From NCBI RefSeq assembly GCF_001707755.1, contig NZ_MBDL01000001.1, positions 124,001-188,000 on the forward strand: 64,000 nt of DNA, written 5' to 3'. Source of the stretch: Acinetobacter celticus. Its GTDB lineage: Bacteria > Pseudomonadota > Gammaproteobacteria > Pseudomonadales > Moraxellaceae. The translations under genes were made by a program, and so were the position numbers. Shown one piece after another: positions 9,278 through 17,591 of the stretch (position 1 is the stretch's first letter; each line of letters starts with the position of its first letter). The notes under the pieces are model-generated. The model saw only the letters and a list, made by a program, of their open reading frames with translations, searched no databases and was not told the origin of the DNA.

Positions 9278-9712
9278 ATGCTGAATATTGGAATGACCGA
9301 GCTTTTCTGTTTTGCCATTATTGCCCTACTGGTGCTTGGCCCAGAAAAATTACCAGAAGGTGCGCGCTTTGCTGGAAAATGGTACGGAAAAATTAAACGT
9401 ATGATCAGCAATGTTCAAAATGATCTCGATCGTGAATTACGTATTTCAGATCTTCGCGCACAGATGCAACAAGAAATGATCAAAATTCAAGAACTTGAAC
9501 AAAAAATGCAGGCACAGATCAATGCCATAGAAAACCAACGCATTGATTCGCCACAAAAGGTAAATCAACCAGCGATGGTCTACACGTTTATTCAGCAACC
9601 GTTCTCCGCTTATCCGTTGAGCCAGCCAAAAGTAAAAGTCATGTCAACGCTACATCAGATATCTTCATCAACCCTGAATCCTGAACTTAAACTTCTGAAG
9701 GTGGCTGTATGA
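9278..9712 (+). CDS. tatB: Sec-independent translocase subunit TatB
   Basis: 144 residues with an N-terminal membrane helix carrying the TatB signature (ELFCFAIIALLVLGPEKLP), an amphipathic helix, a coiled-coil-like region (residues ~55-85, rich in Q, E and K) and a long variable tail. TatB forms the signal-peptide receptor with TatC. Its end overlaps the tatC start by four bases (ATGA). Confidence 0.95.
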   Translation: MLNIGMTELFCFAIIALLVLGPEKLPEGARFAGKWYGKIKRMISNVQNDLDRELRISDLRAQMQQEMIKIQELEQKMQAQINAIENQRIDSPQKVNQPAMVYTFIQQPFSAYPLSQPKVKVMSTLHQISSSTLNPELKLLKVAV

Positions 9713-10488
9713 GTACCCTACTCACCAAAAATTTGGCAGATTCAGAACAAAGTCCGCCACCTTTAGAAGAAATGCCAATTACCAAGCATTTAATTATTCT
9801 ACGCAAGCATTTATTTAAAATAGTTGGCTTAATTCTAGTTCTGTTTTTTTGCTTACTGCCATTTGCCAATCAAAGTTACCAAATGATGTCCGAGCCTCTG
9901 CGCTCACAACTTCCCATGACGTCATCTATGATTGCGACCGATGTCACAGCAACATTCATGGCACCATTTAAGCTCAATTTCTTTGTCGCGCTAATGATTG
10001 CGATGCCTTACATTATTTATCAGCTTTGGTCTTTTGTTAAACCTGCGCTGTATGAAAAAGAAAAAACACTGGCTCTGCCTATGCTCATTGGTAGCATTGG
10101 CTTATTTTATGCAGGGATTGCCTTTGCTTACTTGGTTGCCCTACCGTCTATTTTACATTTTTTTATTAGTGTTTCGCCTGAAACCGTCGCACCAATGACC
10201 GACATCAACAGTTATTTAGCCTTCTGCTTAAAGTTGTTTTTAGTCTTTGGACTGACCTTTGAAATTCCAATTGTCACACTTGTTTTAATCATGATTGGTC
10301 TGGTTACAACACAGCAACTCGTCGAAAAGCGACGCTTTATCATTATTGGTTGTTTTTTTATTGCAATGTTTGTGACCCCACCTGACGCTCTCTCCATGAT
10401 CATGCTTGCAATACCCATGTGGATGTTGTTTGAACTGGGGTTGTTCCTTGGAAAGTTGCTTGAAAACCGCCGTAAAAGTGCGGTCTAG
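9709..10488 (+). CDS. tatC: Sec-independent translocase subunit TatC
   Basis: 259 residues with six predicted membrane helices. Conserved features include the cytoplasmic N-terminal MPITKHLIILRKHL stretch, the F-K-L-N-F-F-V-A-L segment after the first periplasmic loop, and the late FVTPPDALSM motif. It recognises the twin-arginine motif. It overlaps tatB and ends shortly before a terminator; a strong Tat client gene follows. Confidence 0.96.
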   Translation: MSTLLTKNLADSEQSPPPLEEMPITKHLIILRKHLFKIVGLILVLFFCLLPFANQSYQMMSEPLRSQLPMTSSMIATDVTATFMAPFKLNFFVALMIAMPYIIYQLWSFVKPALYEKEKTLALPMLIGSIGLFYAGIAFAYLVALPSILHFFISVSPETVAPMTDINSYLAFCLKLFLVFGLTFEIPIVTLVLIMIGLVTTQQLVEKRRFIIIGCFFIAMFVTPPDALSMIMLAIPMWMLFELGLFLGKLLENRRKSAV

Positions 10489-10505
10489 GCCACTCTTGTT
10501 GATTT

Positions 10506-10533
10506 AAAAAGTAGCATTGATGCTACTTTTTTT
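10506..10533 (+). terminator. Rho-independent terminator after tatC
   Basis: GTAGCA (10511-10516), loop TTGA, TGCTAC (10521-10526), then seven T; the 5' A-run extends the stem. Confidence 0.85.
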
Positions 10534-10554
10534 ATTCATAAAAATGAAATCTAA

Positions 10555-10605
10555 ACTTCACTTAAACGTCATACAAACTTCACCTAATTGTCATCATTAC
10601 AATTT
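10555..10605 (+). promoter_or_regulatory. Pho-box-like array of 11-bp periodic direct repeats
   Basis: Seven-base units spaced by four bases: ACTTCAC (10555), ACGTCAT (10566), ACTTCAC (10577), TTGTCAT (10588), with a weak fifth unit ACAATTT (10599). Linkers are AT-rich. This matches the PhoB architecture (CTGTCAT-type heptamers, 11-bp period). It lies about 55 bases before the PhoX-like phosphatase start, and a TTAATT-like -10 occurs near 10616. PhoB activation under phosphate limitation is inferred. Confidence 0.7.
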
Positions 10606-10658
10606 AAGTTATTGATTAATTTGTAAAACAAGTCTAGCCATAATAGCAAGGAACAAAA

Positions 10659-12908
10659 ATGTACAATGATGATATGACACCATGTCAAGATTTAGTCGAA
10701 GATAGCAATACCTCTAAAAACACACATTTCCAAACTGTTTTAAACCAATATATGGATCGTCGTAGCTTTATTGCAAAAACAGGTAGTGGTGCAATGGCCT
10801 TGGCATTTGCCGCTTCTGTAAGCGGATGTTCAGATGATGATAATGCAGAGGCAACACCACCAACAGGTACTCAGCCACCAACGCCAGAAGGTACAGATAA
10901 ACATGCATGGAGTGACCTTAAGCAACGTCCAAGCAAGCTCTCGTTTAAAGCTGTAGAAAAAAATACTCAAAATTCTTTCAGTGTTCCTGAAGGCTACGCA
11001 CTGAAAGTTTTGTACGCAGTAGGCGACCCAATTAACCCACATAATGCGATTAAAATTGACAGTATTTCACAGTCTGGTGCTTCATATAAATTCCGTTCAG
11101 GCGATTGCCACGACGGTATGAGTTTCTTTGGTATGCATCCTACCAATAAAAATTATGCAGCCAAAGAATCAACGCAAGGTTTACTGGTTTTAAACCATGA
11201 ATATCTTGCTCAAGATGAATTACATCTTCCCGAGGCCATCACCAAAGGTATACGTTCTGAAGATCAGGTCATGCGTGAAATAAACGCACATGGCGTATCG
11301 GTCATTGAGATCAGCAAAGATACCTCTTCACAAAACGTCAAAGTCAATTTAAATTCACCTTTTAACCGTCGTATTACCGCCCAAACGGAAATGGAAATTC
11401 ATGGCCCTGCACGTGGCGCTGATTTATTAAAAACGCGCTTCTCGCCTGATGGCACGTTAACGCGCGGTACATTTGGTAACTGTGGTAATGGCTATACGCC
11501 ATGGGGAACCTACTTAACAGCAGAAGAAAACTGGAGTGGTTATTTTGCGCGTAAAGCAAATGACACCCGTGAAATTGCAAAAGAAGATGTTGCACTACAA
11601 CGCTATGGTCGTGGCGGAACAGGTGCCCGATCAAGTCAATATGGTTGGAACACTCCTGTCGCAGAGCTCACTGGAAATACTGACTTATACGACTGCTGGG
11701 ATATTTCAATTAAAGCTGCCAATGCCCTGCAAGATTATCGCAATGTCATGAATACTTGCGGTTTTATTGTAGAAATTGATCCATTCAGTGCCTCTGCGCG
11801 TCCAGTCAAACGTACAGCCCTTGGTCGCTTTGCCCATGAAGACTGTCGCTGTAGTAATCCTATAGTCGGTCAGCCATTGGCCTTTTATATGGGAGATGAT
11901 GCAACTGGCGAATACCTGTATAAATTTGTGACAGAAGCAGTCTGGGACCCAAAAGATATGAACGGCGGTTATGCTGCTGGTGATAAATACATGGATAAAG
12001 GCACACTCTATGTTGCTAAATTTAATGATGATGGCACTGGAGAATGGCTAGAATTAAGTTTTGACAAACATGGCTTAAATGCTTCCAATCCTAATTATGC
12101 TTTTAGTGACCAAGCCGATGTCGTTGTTCATGCGCGCTTAGCAGCAGATGCTCGTGGCGCCACCAAAATGGACCGTCCAGAATGGGTTGCGGTCAATCCA
12201 GAAAATGGCGAAGTATATGTCACCCTAACCAATAACAGTAACCGTGGCCGTTCATACGAGACTGATGCTGCCAACCCACGTAGTTATGTTGATGTAAAAA
12301 ATGGCAGTGCAAGTAACTCAGGCAATATGAATGGGCATATTATCCGTTTCCATGAAAATGCTGAAAAAACAACAGCAACAACCTTTACATGGGATATCTT
12401 CTTGTTTGGTGCCGAAGCTGATGCGGAAGCGAATATTAACTTATCTGGCTTAGATGATCTCAATGACTTTTCTAGCCCAGACGGTATGTGGTTCGACCCA
12501 CGTGGCGTGCTTTGGATTCAAACGGATGACGGCCAATATACCGACGAAACCAACTGTATGATGCTGGCAGCACTTCCTGGTAAAGTCGGTGATGGCAGTC
12601 GAGCTATGGCAGCCTCTACCAAATCTGGCGGGCAGGAAACCATTGTCGGCGCTCCATTAAAAAATGATCGTGTACGCCGTTTCTTAACAGGCCCAAGTGG
12701 CTGTGAAATCACAGGTGTGACCATGACACCAGATTACAAAGCAATCTTTGTCAACGTACAGCACCCTGAAGGCACATGGCCTGCAAACCAAAGTTCTAAA
12801 TACAGCTTAATGGGCTTAGCGCCACGGTCAGCGACTGTGGTCATTACCCGTAAAGATGGCGGGGTAATTGCAGGTGAGGCATTAGAAGAAAAAGCAACCA
12901 CTGCATAA
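10659..12908 (+). CDS. phoX: PhoX-family (DUF839) Tat-exported phosphatase
   Basis: 749 residues. The N-terminus holds a twin-arginine signal: DRRSFIAKTG near residues 33-42, then a hydrophobic stretch ending at VSGC, which could also act as a lipobox. A long N-terminal extension precedes the RR. The body is the DUF839/PhoX beta-propeller-like domain, with NHEYL, ANHGVSV-like and GNCGNGYTPWGTYLTAEEN (iron/calcium site region) signatures. PhoX enzymes are Ca/Fe-dependent alkaline phosphatases that release phosphate from esters in the periplasm. The gene follows tatABC and has its own Pho-box array, so phosphate-starvation control is likely. Activity is inferred from family. Confidence 0.85.
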   Translation: MYNDDMTPCQDLVEDSNTSKNTHFQTVLNQYMDRRSFIAKTGSGAMALAFAASVSGCSDDDNAEATPPTGTQPPTPEGTDKHAWSDLKQRPSKLSFKAVEKNTQNSFSVPEGYALKVLYAVGDPINPHNAIKIDSISQSGASYKFRSGDCHDGMSFFGMHPTNKNYAAKESTQGLLVLNHEYLAQDELHLPEAITKGIRSEDQVMREINAHGVSVIEISKDTSSQNVKVNLNSPFNRRITAQTEMEIHGPARGADLLKTRFSPDGTLTRGTFGNCGNGYTPWGTYLTAEENWSGYFARKANDTREIAKEDVALQRYGRGGTGARSSQYGWNTPVAELTGNTDLYDCWDISIKAANALQDYRNVMNTCGFIVEIDPFSASARPVKRTALGRFAHEDCRCSNPIVGQPLAFYMGDDATGEYLYKFVTEAVWDPKDMNGGYAAGDKYMDKGTLYVAKFNDDGTGEWLELSFDKHGLNASNPNYAFSDQADVVVHARLAADARGATKMDRPEWVAVNPENGEVYVTLTNNSNRGRSYETDAANPRSYVDVKNGSASNSGNMNGHIIRFHENAEKTTATTFTWDIFLFGAEADAEANINLSGLDDLNDFSSPDGMWFDPRGVLWIQTDDGQYTDETNCMMLAALPGKVGDGSRAMAASTKSGGQETIVGAPLKNDRVRRFLTGPSGCEITGVTMTPDYKAIFVNVQHPEGTWPANQSSKYSLMGLAPRSATVVITRKDGGVIAGEALEEKATTA

Positions 12909-12919
12909 AGTAAAATTAT

Positions 12920-12950
12920 AAAAAAAGCCGACATCATGTCGGCTTTTTTT
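12920..12950. terminator. Bidirectional terminator between phoX and the NRDE gene
   Basis: AGCCGACAT/ATGTCGGCT stem flanked by an A-run and a T-run, suitable for both convergent genes. Confidence 0.9.
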
Positions 12951-12959
12951 ATAAATAAT

Positions 12960-13742
12960 TTACGACTGAATGGATAACTGTAATGAAATGACGTTTCCCT
13001 GTGTTTCACCCTGCTGGGATTTTTCTTGCCACAACCATTGGCTATTTTTAAGTCTTAAAAAATTGGAACAACGTGTCCCATATACAGGGCTTTGAATAAA
13101 GGTAGAAGATAGTAACTCTTCCATCTCTGTATGAATGCCTGTTTGTGGCAACAGCTCTGGAATAATTTTTCGTTGATCTTCCAGTATATCCCACACCGTA
13201 TTGTCCAAGTCCGCGTCTGTTAAAGTAGCTTGCTGTAACATGGGTAAAAATTCTTGAGTAAAGCGCTTTCTTAAATGTTTGGTTTTCTCCCAATGTTCCG
13301 TCATTAAGCCGTTTGAGACCACATAAACGCCTTTCGCCAATACTTGGGGTGCTTCACCACGGTTACTCATATAGACGGCTTGATTTGTATCGCCGATAAA
13401 TAAATTAAACCCTGCATAATCACATTGACGTTGCTCTAAGGCTTGCGCAAAGCGAATTGGGGTTTGCTCAGATTCTAAAAAAGCCTGAATCAAATGTCCG
13501 CGCGACGTGGGATAGGTTTGCTGATCCGCACCGTTTCTAAAATTCGTGATAATCGCCCAACGACCTGATTCAGTAACCCCCATCCATGTGCCACCTGACT
13601 GTAAATCTTGCCCCGCCACAATCGGGCTATGTTCCCATTGTTGCAGAGCAACTGTCGGACGCTGATAGAATTCATCTCGATTTGAAATTAAACATAACGG
13701 CGTATCATCCAAAACTTGCCAAGCAAATGCCACAATGCACAT
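12960..13742 (-). CDS. NRDE/TANGO2-family protein
   Basis: 260 residues. It begins MCIVAF with Cys2 and carries the diagnostic SNRDEF motif near residue 20. The family resembles N-terminal nucleophile hydrolases, and Cys2 would be the nucleophile after Met removal. Human TANGO2 is its distant relative and has been linked to lipid and heme handling, but bacterial members have no settled role. It is convergent with phoX and divergent from lgt. Confidence 0.85.
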   Translation of the reverse strand: MCIVAFAWQVLDDTPLCLISNRDEFYQRPTVALQQWEHSPIVAGQDLQSGGTWMGVTESGRWAIITNFRNGADQQTYPTSRGHLIQAFLESEQTPIRFAQALEQRQCDYAGFNLFIGDTNQAVYMSNRGEAPQVLAKGVYVVSNGLMTEHWEKTKHLRKRFTQEFLPMLQQATLTDADLDNTVWDILEDQRKIIPELLPQTGIHTEMEELLSSTFIQSPVYGTRCSNFLRLKNSQWLWQEKSQQGETQGNVISLQLSIQS

Positions 13743-13835
13743 AAATGTTATCCAATATCTTTACACATTGAATGTACAACATTTTTCATCATATTCAGCT
13801 AAAATCTGTGCAAAACATAATGACAAGGAGCATCA

Positions 13836-14648
13836 ATGCTGACCTATCCAAATATAGATCCGATTGCGCTATCTCTGGGGCCTCTACAAGTACATTGGTA
13901 TGGACTGATGTATTTACTGGCCTTCTTATTTGCTTGGGGCTTGGCCACTTATCGGGCCAAACAGCGGGATGGCTGGAACTCGGACATGGTTTCCGACCTG
14001 ATCTTTTATGGCGCTTTAGGCGTTGTGGTAGGCGGACGCGTCGGCTACGTCTTCTTCTATGGTTTTGATCAATTTTTAGCAAATCCACTGTGGTTATTCC
14101 AAGTCTGGACAGGTGGTATGAGCTTCCACGGCGGGTTCTTAGGCGTGATGATCGCCATGCTTCTGTGGTGCAAAAAGTACAAAATGACTTGGTTCCAAAC
14201 CTTAGATTTTATTGCACCCTGTGTGCCAACAGGTTTGATGTTTGGTCGTATTGGCAACTTTATTGGTGGCGAGCTATATGGTCGTCCAGTCACCGATCCT
14301 AATTTTGCATTGGGGATGATTTTCCCAACAGACCCATTACAACTGGTTCGCCATCCATCACAAATTTATCAAGCTGTATGTGAAGGCCTCATTCTGTTTA
14401 TTGTTTTATGGTGGTTCAGTTCTAAACCACGTCCACGCTATGCAGTCTCGGCCCTTTTCTTAATTGGTTATGGTATTGCACGTTTTGTGGTGGAGTTTTT
14501 CCGCGAACCAGACAATGGTCAATTATTTATTAGTTGGATGAGCAAAGGACAATTCTTAACTGTGCCGATGATTTTGATTGGCCTTTGGATGCTGTGGTAT
14601 GCCTATCAAAAGAAAATTTATGATTGGGGCCCACTCAAAAACAGCTAA
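13836..14648 (+). CDS. lgt: Prolipoprotein diacylglyceryl transferase
   Basis: 270 residues with about seven membrane segments. The catalytic HGG motif is in MSFHGGFLG, and the family signature GRIGNFIGGELYGR is present. It transfers diacylglycerol from phosphatidylglycerol to the lipobox cysteine of prolipoproteins. AAGGAG precedes the ATG. Several lipoprotein genes in this window (19299, 55423, 57052) would be substrates. Confidence 0.97.
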   Translation: MLTYPNIDPIALSLGPLQVHWYGLMYLLAFLFAWGLATYRAKQRDGWNSDMVSDLIFYGALGVVVGGRVGYVFFYGFDQFLANPLWLFQVWTGGMSFHGGFLGVMIAMLLWCKKYKMTWFQTLDFIAPCVPTGLMFGRIGNFIGGELYGRPVTDPNFALGMIFPTDPLQLVRHPSQIYQAVCEGLILFIVLWWFSSKPRPRYAVSALFLIGYGIARFVVEFFREPDNGQLFISWMSKGQFLTVPMILIGLWMLWYAYQKKIYDWGPLKNS

Positions 14649-14669
14649 TCATTAACCGAATCAATCTTT

Positions 14670-14695
14670 AGCGGAGCAATTGCTCCGCTTTTTTT
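14670..14695 (+). terminator. Rho-independent terminator after lgt
   Basis: Perfect palindrome AGCGGAGCAATTGCTCCGCT (14670-14689) followed by a T-run. Confidence 0.9.
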
Positions 14696-14760
14696 GTACT
14701 GCATTTTTACCTGCGTTTTGTGCTAAAGTTTTGACTTTCAGATGATTGATTGCTAAACGC

Positions 14761-15147
14761 ATGCTCGAATTTTGGTTTAATCCGCAGGTTTCTATTCTTA
14801 AAAAAATCTTGATTTTTGTCATGATTACCGTAGTCACAGCAGGACTGTATTGGATGGAACCGCTGAAACTAGACGCTATTTTAATGTTTCTCGGCACAGG
14901 AGTGATTTTTCTCATTTGTCGTTACTGCAAAACCCATTTTGCATCTAAAAACCCAACAGGCATGCTCTACCGTTTACTAACCTGGATTCCAATTGCCTTA
15001 TTGCTTGCACTCATTTTTATGCATATGAAAGAAGGTGAGATTTTAATTCCTGGTGCGCAAGGTATTGGTTTTATGGCATTGGCAATTTGCTTGTTTTCAC
15101 CTCTGTCGCTACTGAATCAAAATCAGCCCAAAAATGAAGATCTGTAA
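14761..15147 (+). CDS. Small integral membrane protein, paralogue of the next gene
   Basis: 128 residues from the ATG at 14761, with four likely membrane helices and no recognised domain. I chose this start over the ATG at 14746 because the protein then begins MLEFWFNPQVS, matching MLDFWYSERCT of the downstream gene. Neither start has a strong Shine-Dalgarno. The stop overlaps the next start by one base (TAATG). Function unknown; I do not recognise the family. Confidence 0.75.
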   Translation: MLEFWFNPQVSILKKILIFVMITVVTAGLYWMEPLKLDAILMFLGTGVIFLICRYCKTHFASKNPTGMLYRLLTWIPIALLLALIFMHMKEGEILIPGAQGIGFMALAICLFSPLSLLNQNQPKNEDL

Positions 15148-15518
15148 TGCTCGATTTCTGGTATTCCGAACGCTGTACACGTCAAATTAAACTGATTATT
15201 TGCATTGCCGTATGTGCAATCATTTACTACTGTTCCAATATTCAGCAACTTAGCCCTCTATTTGCAGGCTTAAGTTTGGCCGTCGGTCTTGCCCTACATT
15301 TTTTACGTATTGCGCATCTAAATATTGTAAATACAAACAGCTATAAACCTATTTTTCAGATCATTTTTTCAATGTTGCCCATCATCGCACTCATTGCTTT
15401 GATCATTTTTTTACCTCAAACGCATAAGGCCATATTGGCTATTCAATGCATCTGCTTTAGCGCCATTGGCTTATTTTTAGTTTCTATCTATGAAAACCGC
15501 GCCAAACGCTTTGAATAG
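15147..15518 (+). CDS. Small integral membrane protein, paralogue of the preceding gene
   Basis: 123 residues with four predicted membrane helices in two hairpins. The shared start (ML-acidic-FW-aromatic) and similar topology suggest tandem duplication with the upstream gene followed by strong divergence. One-base overlap indicates translational coupling, and two paralogues could form a heteromer. Function unknown. Confidence 0.75.
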   Translation: MLDFWYSERCTRQIKLIICIAVCAIIYYCSNIQQLSPLFAGLSLAVGLALHFLRIAHLNIVNTNSYKPIFQIIFSMLPIIALIALIIFLPQTHKAILAIQCICFSAIGLFLVSIYENRAKRFE

Positions 15519-15583
15519 CGTGGCACGGTAGTTTTTTTATATCTGTGCTAAAAACCTAATCTAAACAAATACGTTCTGCTTAA

Positions 15584-16093
15584 CTATTCGTCCATACGAT
15601 AGTATTCATAACGTACATTCGGGTCTTTATAGACTGCATAGCCCCGTTGTTGAAAATCAGAAACCCATGTTGAACCTGTATAAGCCGCGATATGCCCATA
15701 CACATGTTTTTGCGTGCGATTAATAATATAAATATCGCCTTTTTGGGGGCGATCAAAAGCCAAATTTATTTTTTGATAACCAATTTTTTGTAAGGTATTG
15801 CCCCAGTCGGCCGCTGCAACAGGATGCCCATTAAATTTAGCCCCCGCAGACTCCAGTGCAATACGCACACTCTTGGCACATTTTTGGCCACTGCTTTGTG
15901 CCTTTACACCACTTAAACGCTGTGCAAATTTATCAATATCGATACGCTGGCCATTGTTGGCACCAAATACGCTTCTTGGTTTTACATTAGCTGTAGGAGG
16001 TTTTCTGTTATTGCCTTGCTGTGAACGGATCACGATTGCTGCTTGCACAGGTCCATGCGCATTCTGCATGTCTACGCTTTGATCATAAGCCAT
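15584..16093 (-). CDS. CHAP/NlpC-like cysteine peptidoglycan amidase without signal peptide
   Basis: 169 residues. A papain-like CHAP pattern is visible: Cys72 in GQKCAKSVRIAL, His134 in KHVYGHIAAYTG, and a polar third residue such as Asp146 in WVSDFQQ, with the KGDIYII strand between. Such proteins cut peptide bonds in peptidoglycan. There is no signal peptide or membrane segment, and the first ~45 residues are low-complexity, which fits a cytoplasmically made effector delivered by type VI secretion, or a phage-derived lysin. No vgrG, hcp or obvious immunity gene adjoins it. A very strong ribosome site (GAGGAGGTTG) precedes the ATG. Enzyme class is fairly likely; the effector role is speculative. 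Confidence 0.65.
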   Translation of the reverse strand: MAYDQSVDMQNAHGPVQAAIVIRSQQGNNRKPPTANVKPRSVFGANNGQRIDIDKFAQRLSGVKAQSSGQKCAKSVRIALESAGAKFNGHPVAAADWGNTLQKIGYQKINLAFDRPQKGDIYIINRTQKHVYGHIAAYTGSTWVSDFQQRGYAVYKDPNVRYEYYRMDE

Positions 16094-16640
16094 TCTTACA
16101 ACAACCTCCTCTTCAATCAGTTTTGATCGAGTCTACATAATAATTAACCGAACAGAATAGTACGCCGACATGAGAATAATTCCACATAAAAAATGTAAGA
16201 AAATTTTATAAAAATTAGTTTTCCTGCTTTAAATGATTATTTTTATAGTCATTTACAGTAAAAATTTTCATTTCAATATAATCTAGATTTCATCTTAAAA
16301 GCATCATCCAAGACGATAATACTCATACTTTTCACTGTCACCATCCTATAAATCATCGTTTTTTCTTAAAATCAGATGCTCTTTCAACACCAATAAAACA
16401 TGTAAAATGCCCATAAATATATTTTGCGCTACACCAAAATCATCTAGATATCTCCTTACTCTGGACGGCGGTAAATACAACGCTCGTATTTTGTCGCGCT
16501 CAATAACATGTAATTTCCACTTGGTCTTAAAATTGAAAAATGCAACGTTTTGCAAAAATCAAAAGCATGCTTAGAGTTTTATCTGCGGCCAAAAAAGGCT
16601 ACTATGTGCAGTCAGCAAAACCAATTTCTATGAGAGCGAT
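16094..16640. other. 547-base non-coding gap between the amidase gene and thyA
   Basis: No convincing gene. AT-rich, with an imperfect palindrome AAATGA-TTAT-TTTT-ATAG-TCATTT at 16231-16254 about 140 bases upstream of the amidase gene, a possible operator. A 69-codon minus-strand frame (16346-16555) starts at TTG with no ribosome site and looks fortuitous. The thyA promoter must lie at the right end, but I could not fix it. Confidence 0.5.
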
Positions 16641-17483
16641 ATGCGCCAATATTTAGACCTTTTACAGCACATTCTCGACAACGGTGGCGACAAAGGCGAC
16701 CGCACGGGAACAGGAACGCGTTCTGTATTTGGCCATCAAATGCGCTTTGACCTTTCCCAAGGTTTCCCTTTATTGACCACTAAAAAAGTTCATTTTCGCT
16801 CTATTGTGATTGAACTTTTATGGTTTTTAAAAGGCGATACCAATGTTCAATATTTAAAAGACAACAAAGTCTCTATTTGGGATGAATGGTCTACAGCAGA
16901 ACAAACTGCACGTTTTGGCCGTCCTGAAGGTGAGTTAGGCCCAGTGTATGGCCACCAATGGCGTAACTTTGGTGCAACCCAAAAAGCTGATGGCTTATAT
17001 GAACAAGATGGCTTTGATCAGATTAAATGGCTTATCAACGAAATTAAAACCAATCCCAATTCACGCCGTTTAATTGTGTCGGGTTGGAATCCACAAGAAG
17101 CTGGCAATGTCGCTTTACCGCCTTGTCATACCTTGTTCCAATTTTTTGTGCAAAACGGCAAATTGTCTTGCCAGCTTTATCAACGTAGTGCCGATGTGTT
17201 CTTGGGCGTACCGTTTAACATTGCCAGCTATGCTCTTCTTACCCATATGATTGCCCAAGTCTGCGACCTTGGTGTCGGTGACTTTGTCTGGACAGGTGGT
17301 GATACACATCTGTATGTCAATCATTTTGAACAAGCTCAATTACAACTTAGCCGTGAACCTTTAGCTCTGTGCCAATTGCAATTAAACCCTGAGATTAAAG
17401 ACTTGTTTGATTTCAAATTTGAAGATATTGAAATTGTCGGTTATGAATCACATGCAGGGATTAAAGCGCCCGTAGCGGTTTAA
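16641..17483 (+). CDS. thyA: Thymidylate synthase
   Basis: 280 residues. It methylates dUMP to dTMP using methylene-tetrahydrofolate. The catalytic Cys162 is in [10 protein letters not shown]. Other signatures are DRTGTGTRS, the [11 protein letters not shown] arginine loop, [12 protein letters not shown] and THLYVNH. It is followed on the same strand by folA, which regenerates tetrahydrofolate from the dihydrofolate ThyA makes. Length and motifs are normal. Confidence 0.98.
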   Translation: MRQYLDLLQHILDNGGDKGDRTGTGTRSVFGHQMRFDLSQGFPLLTTKKVHFRSIVIELLWFLKGDTNVQYLKDNKVSIWDEWSTAEQTARFGRPEGELGPVYGHQWRNFGATQKADGLYEQDGFDQIKWLINEIKTNPNSRRLIVSGWNPQEAGNVALPPCHTLFQFFVQNGKLSCQLYQRSADVFLGVPFNIASYALLTHMIAQVCDLGVGDFVWTGGDTHLYVNHFEQAQLQLSREPLALCQLQLNPEIKDLFDFKFEDIEIVGYESHAGIKAPVAV

Positions 17484-17509
17484 GTTTCAACCATTTATTT
17501 TTCTAGTTT

Positions 17510-17572
17510 AATCCCGTCTATGCAGGCTATCAGTCGCTCTTTTCAAAAATGAGCAACGCTGTTGGCGGGATT
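17510..17572 (+). repeat. Nested inverted repeat in the folA leader
   Basis: AATCCCG (17510-17516) pairs with CGGGATT (17566-17572), enclosing GCTC (17536-17539)/GAGC (17551-17554). It may be a folded 5' leader of folA or part of a weak thyA terminator; there is no T-run. Role unproven. Confidence 0.3.
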
Positions 17573-17591
17573 CATCTGATTCGAGTCTTTT

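Noticed and set aside
13772..14068. 98-codon frame across the lgt start
   Set aside because: It overlaps lgt in another frame and has no ribosome site or sensible protein features.
15584..16093. Prophage remnant around the lysin-like gene
   Set aside because: No holin, tail, integrase or repeat is nearby; flanking genes are housekeeping (lgt block and thyA).
16346..16555. 69-codon minus-strand frame, considered as an immunity gene for the amidase
   Set aside because: It starts at TTG with no ribosome site, has no signal peptide or membrane segment of the kind expected for an amidase immunity protein, and shows no recognisable family.
17510..17572. Riboswitch for folA
   Set aside because: The paired segments are short and do not match the tetrahydrofolate riboswitch architecture, which is known from Firmicutes; left as a plain inverted repeat.
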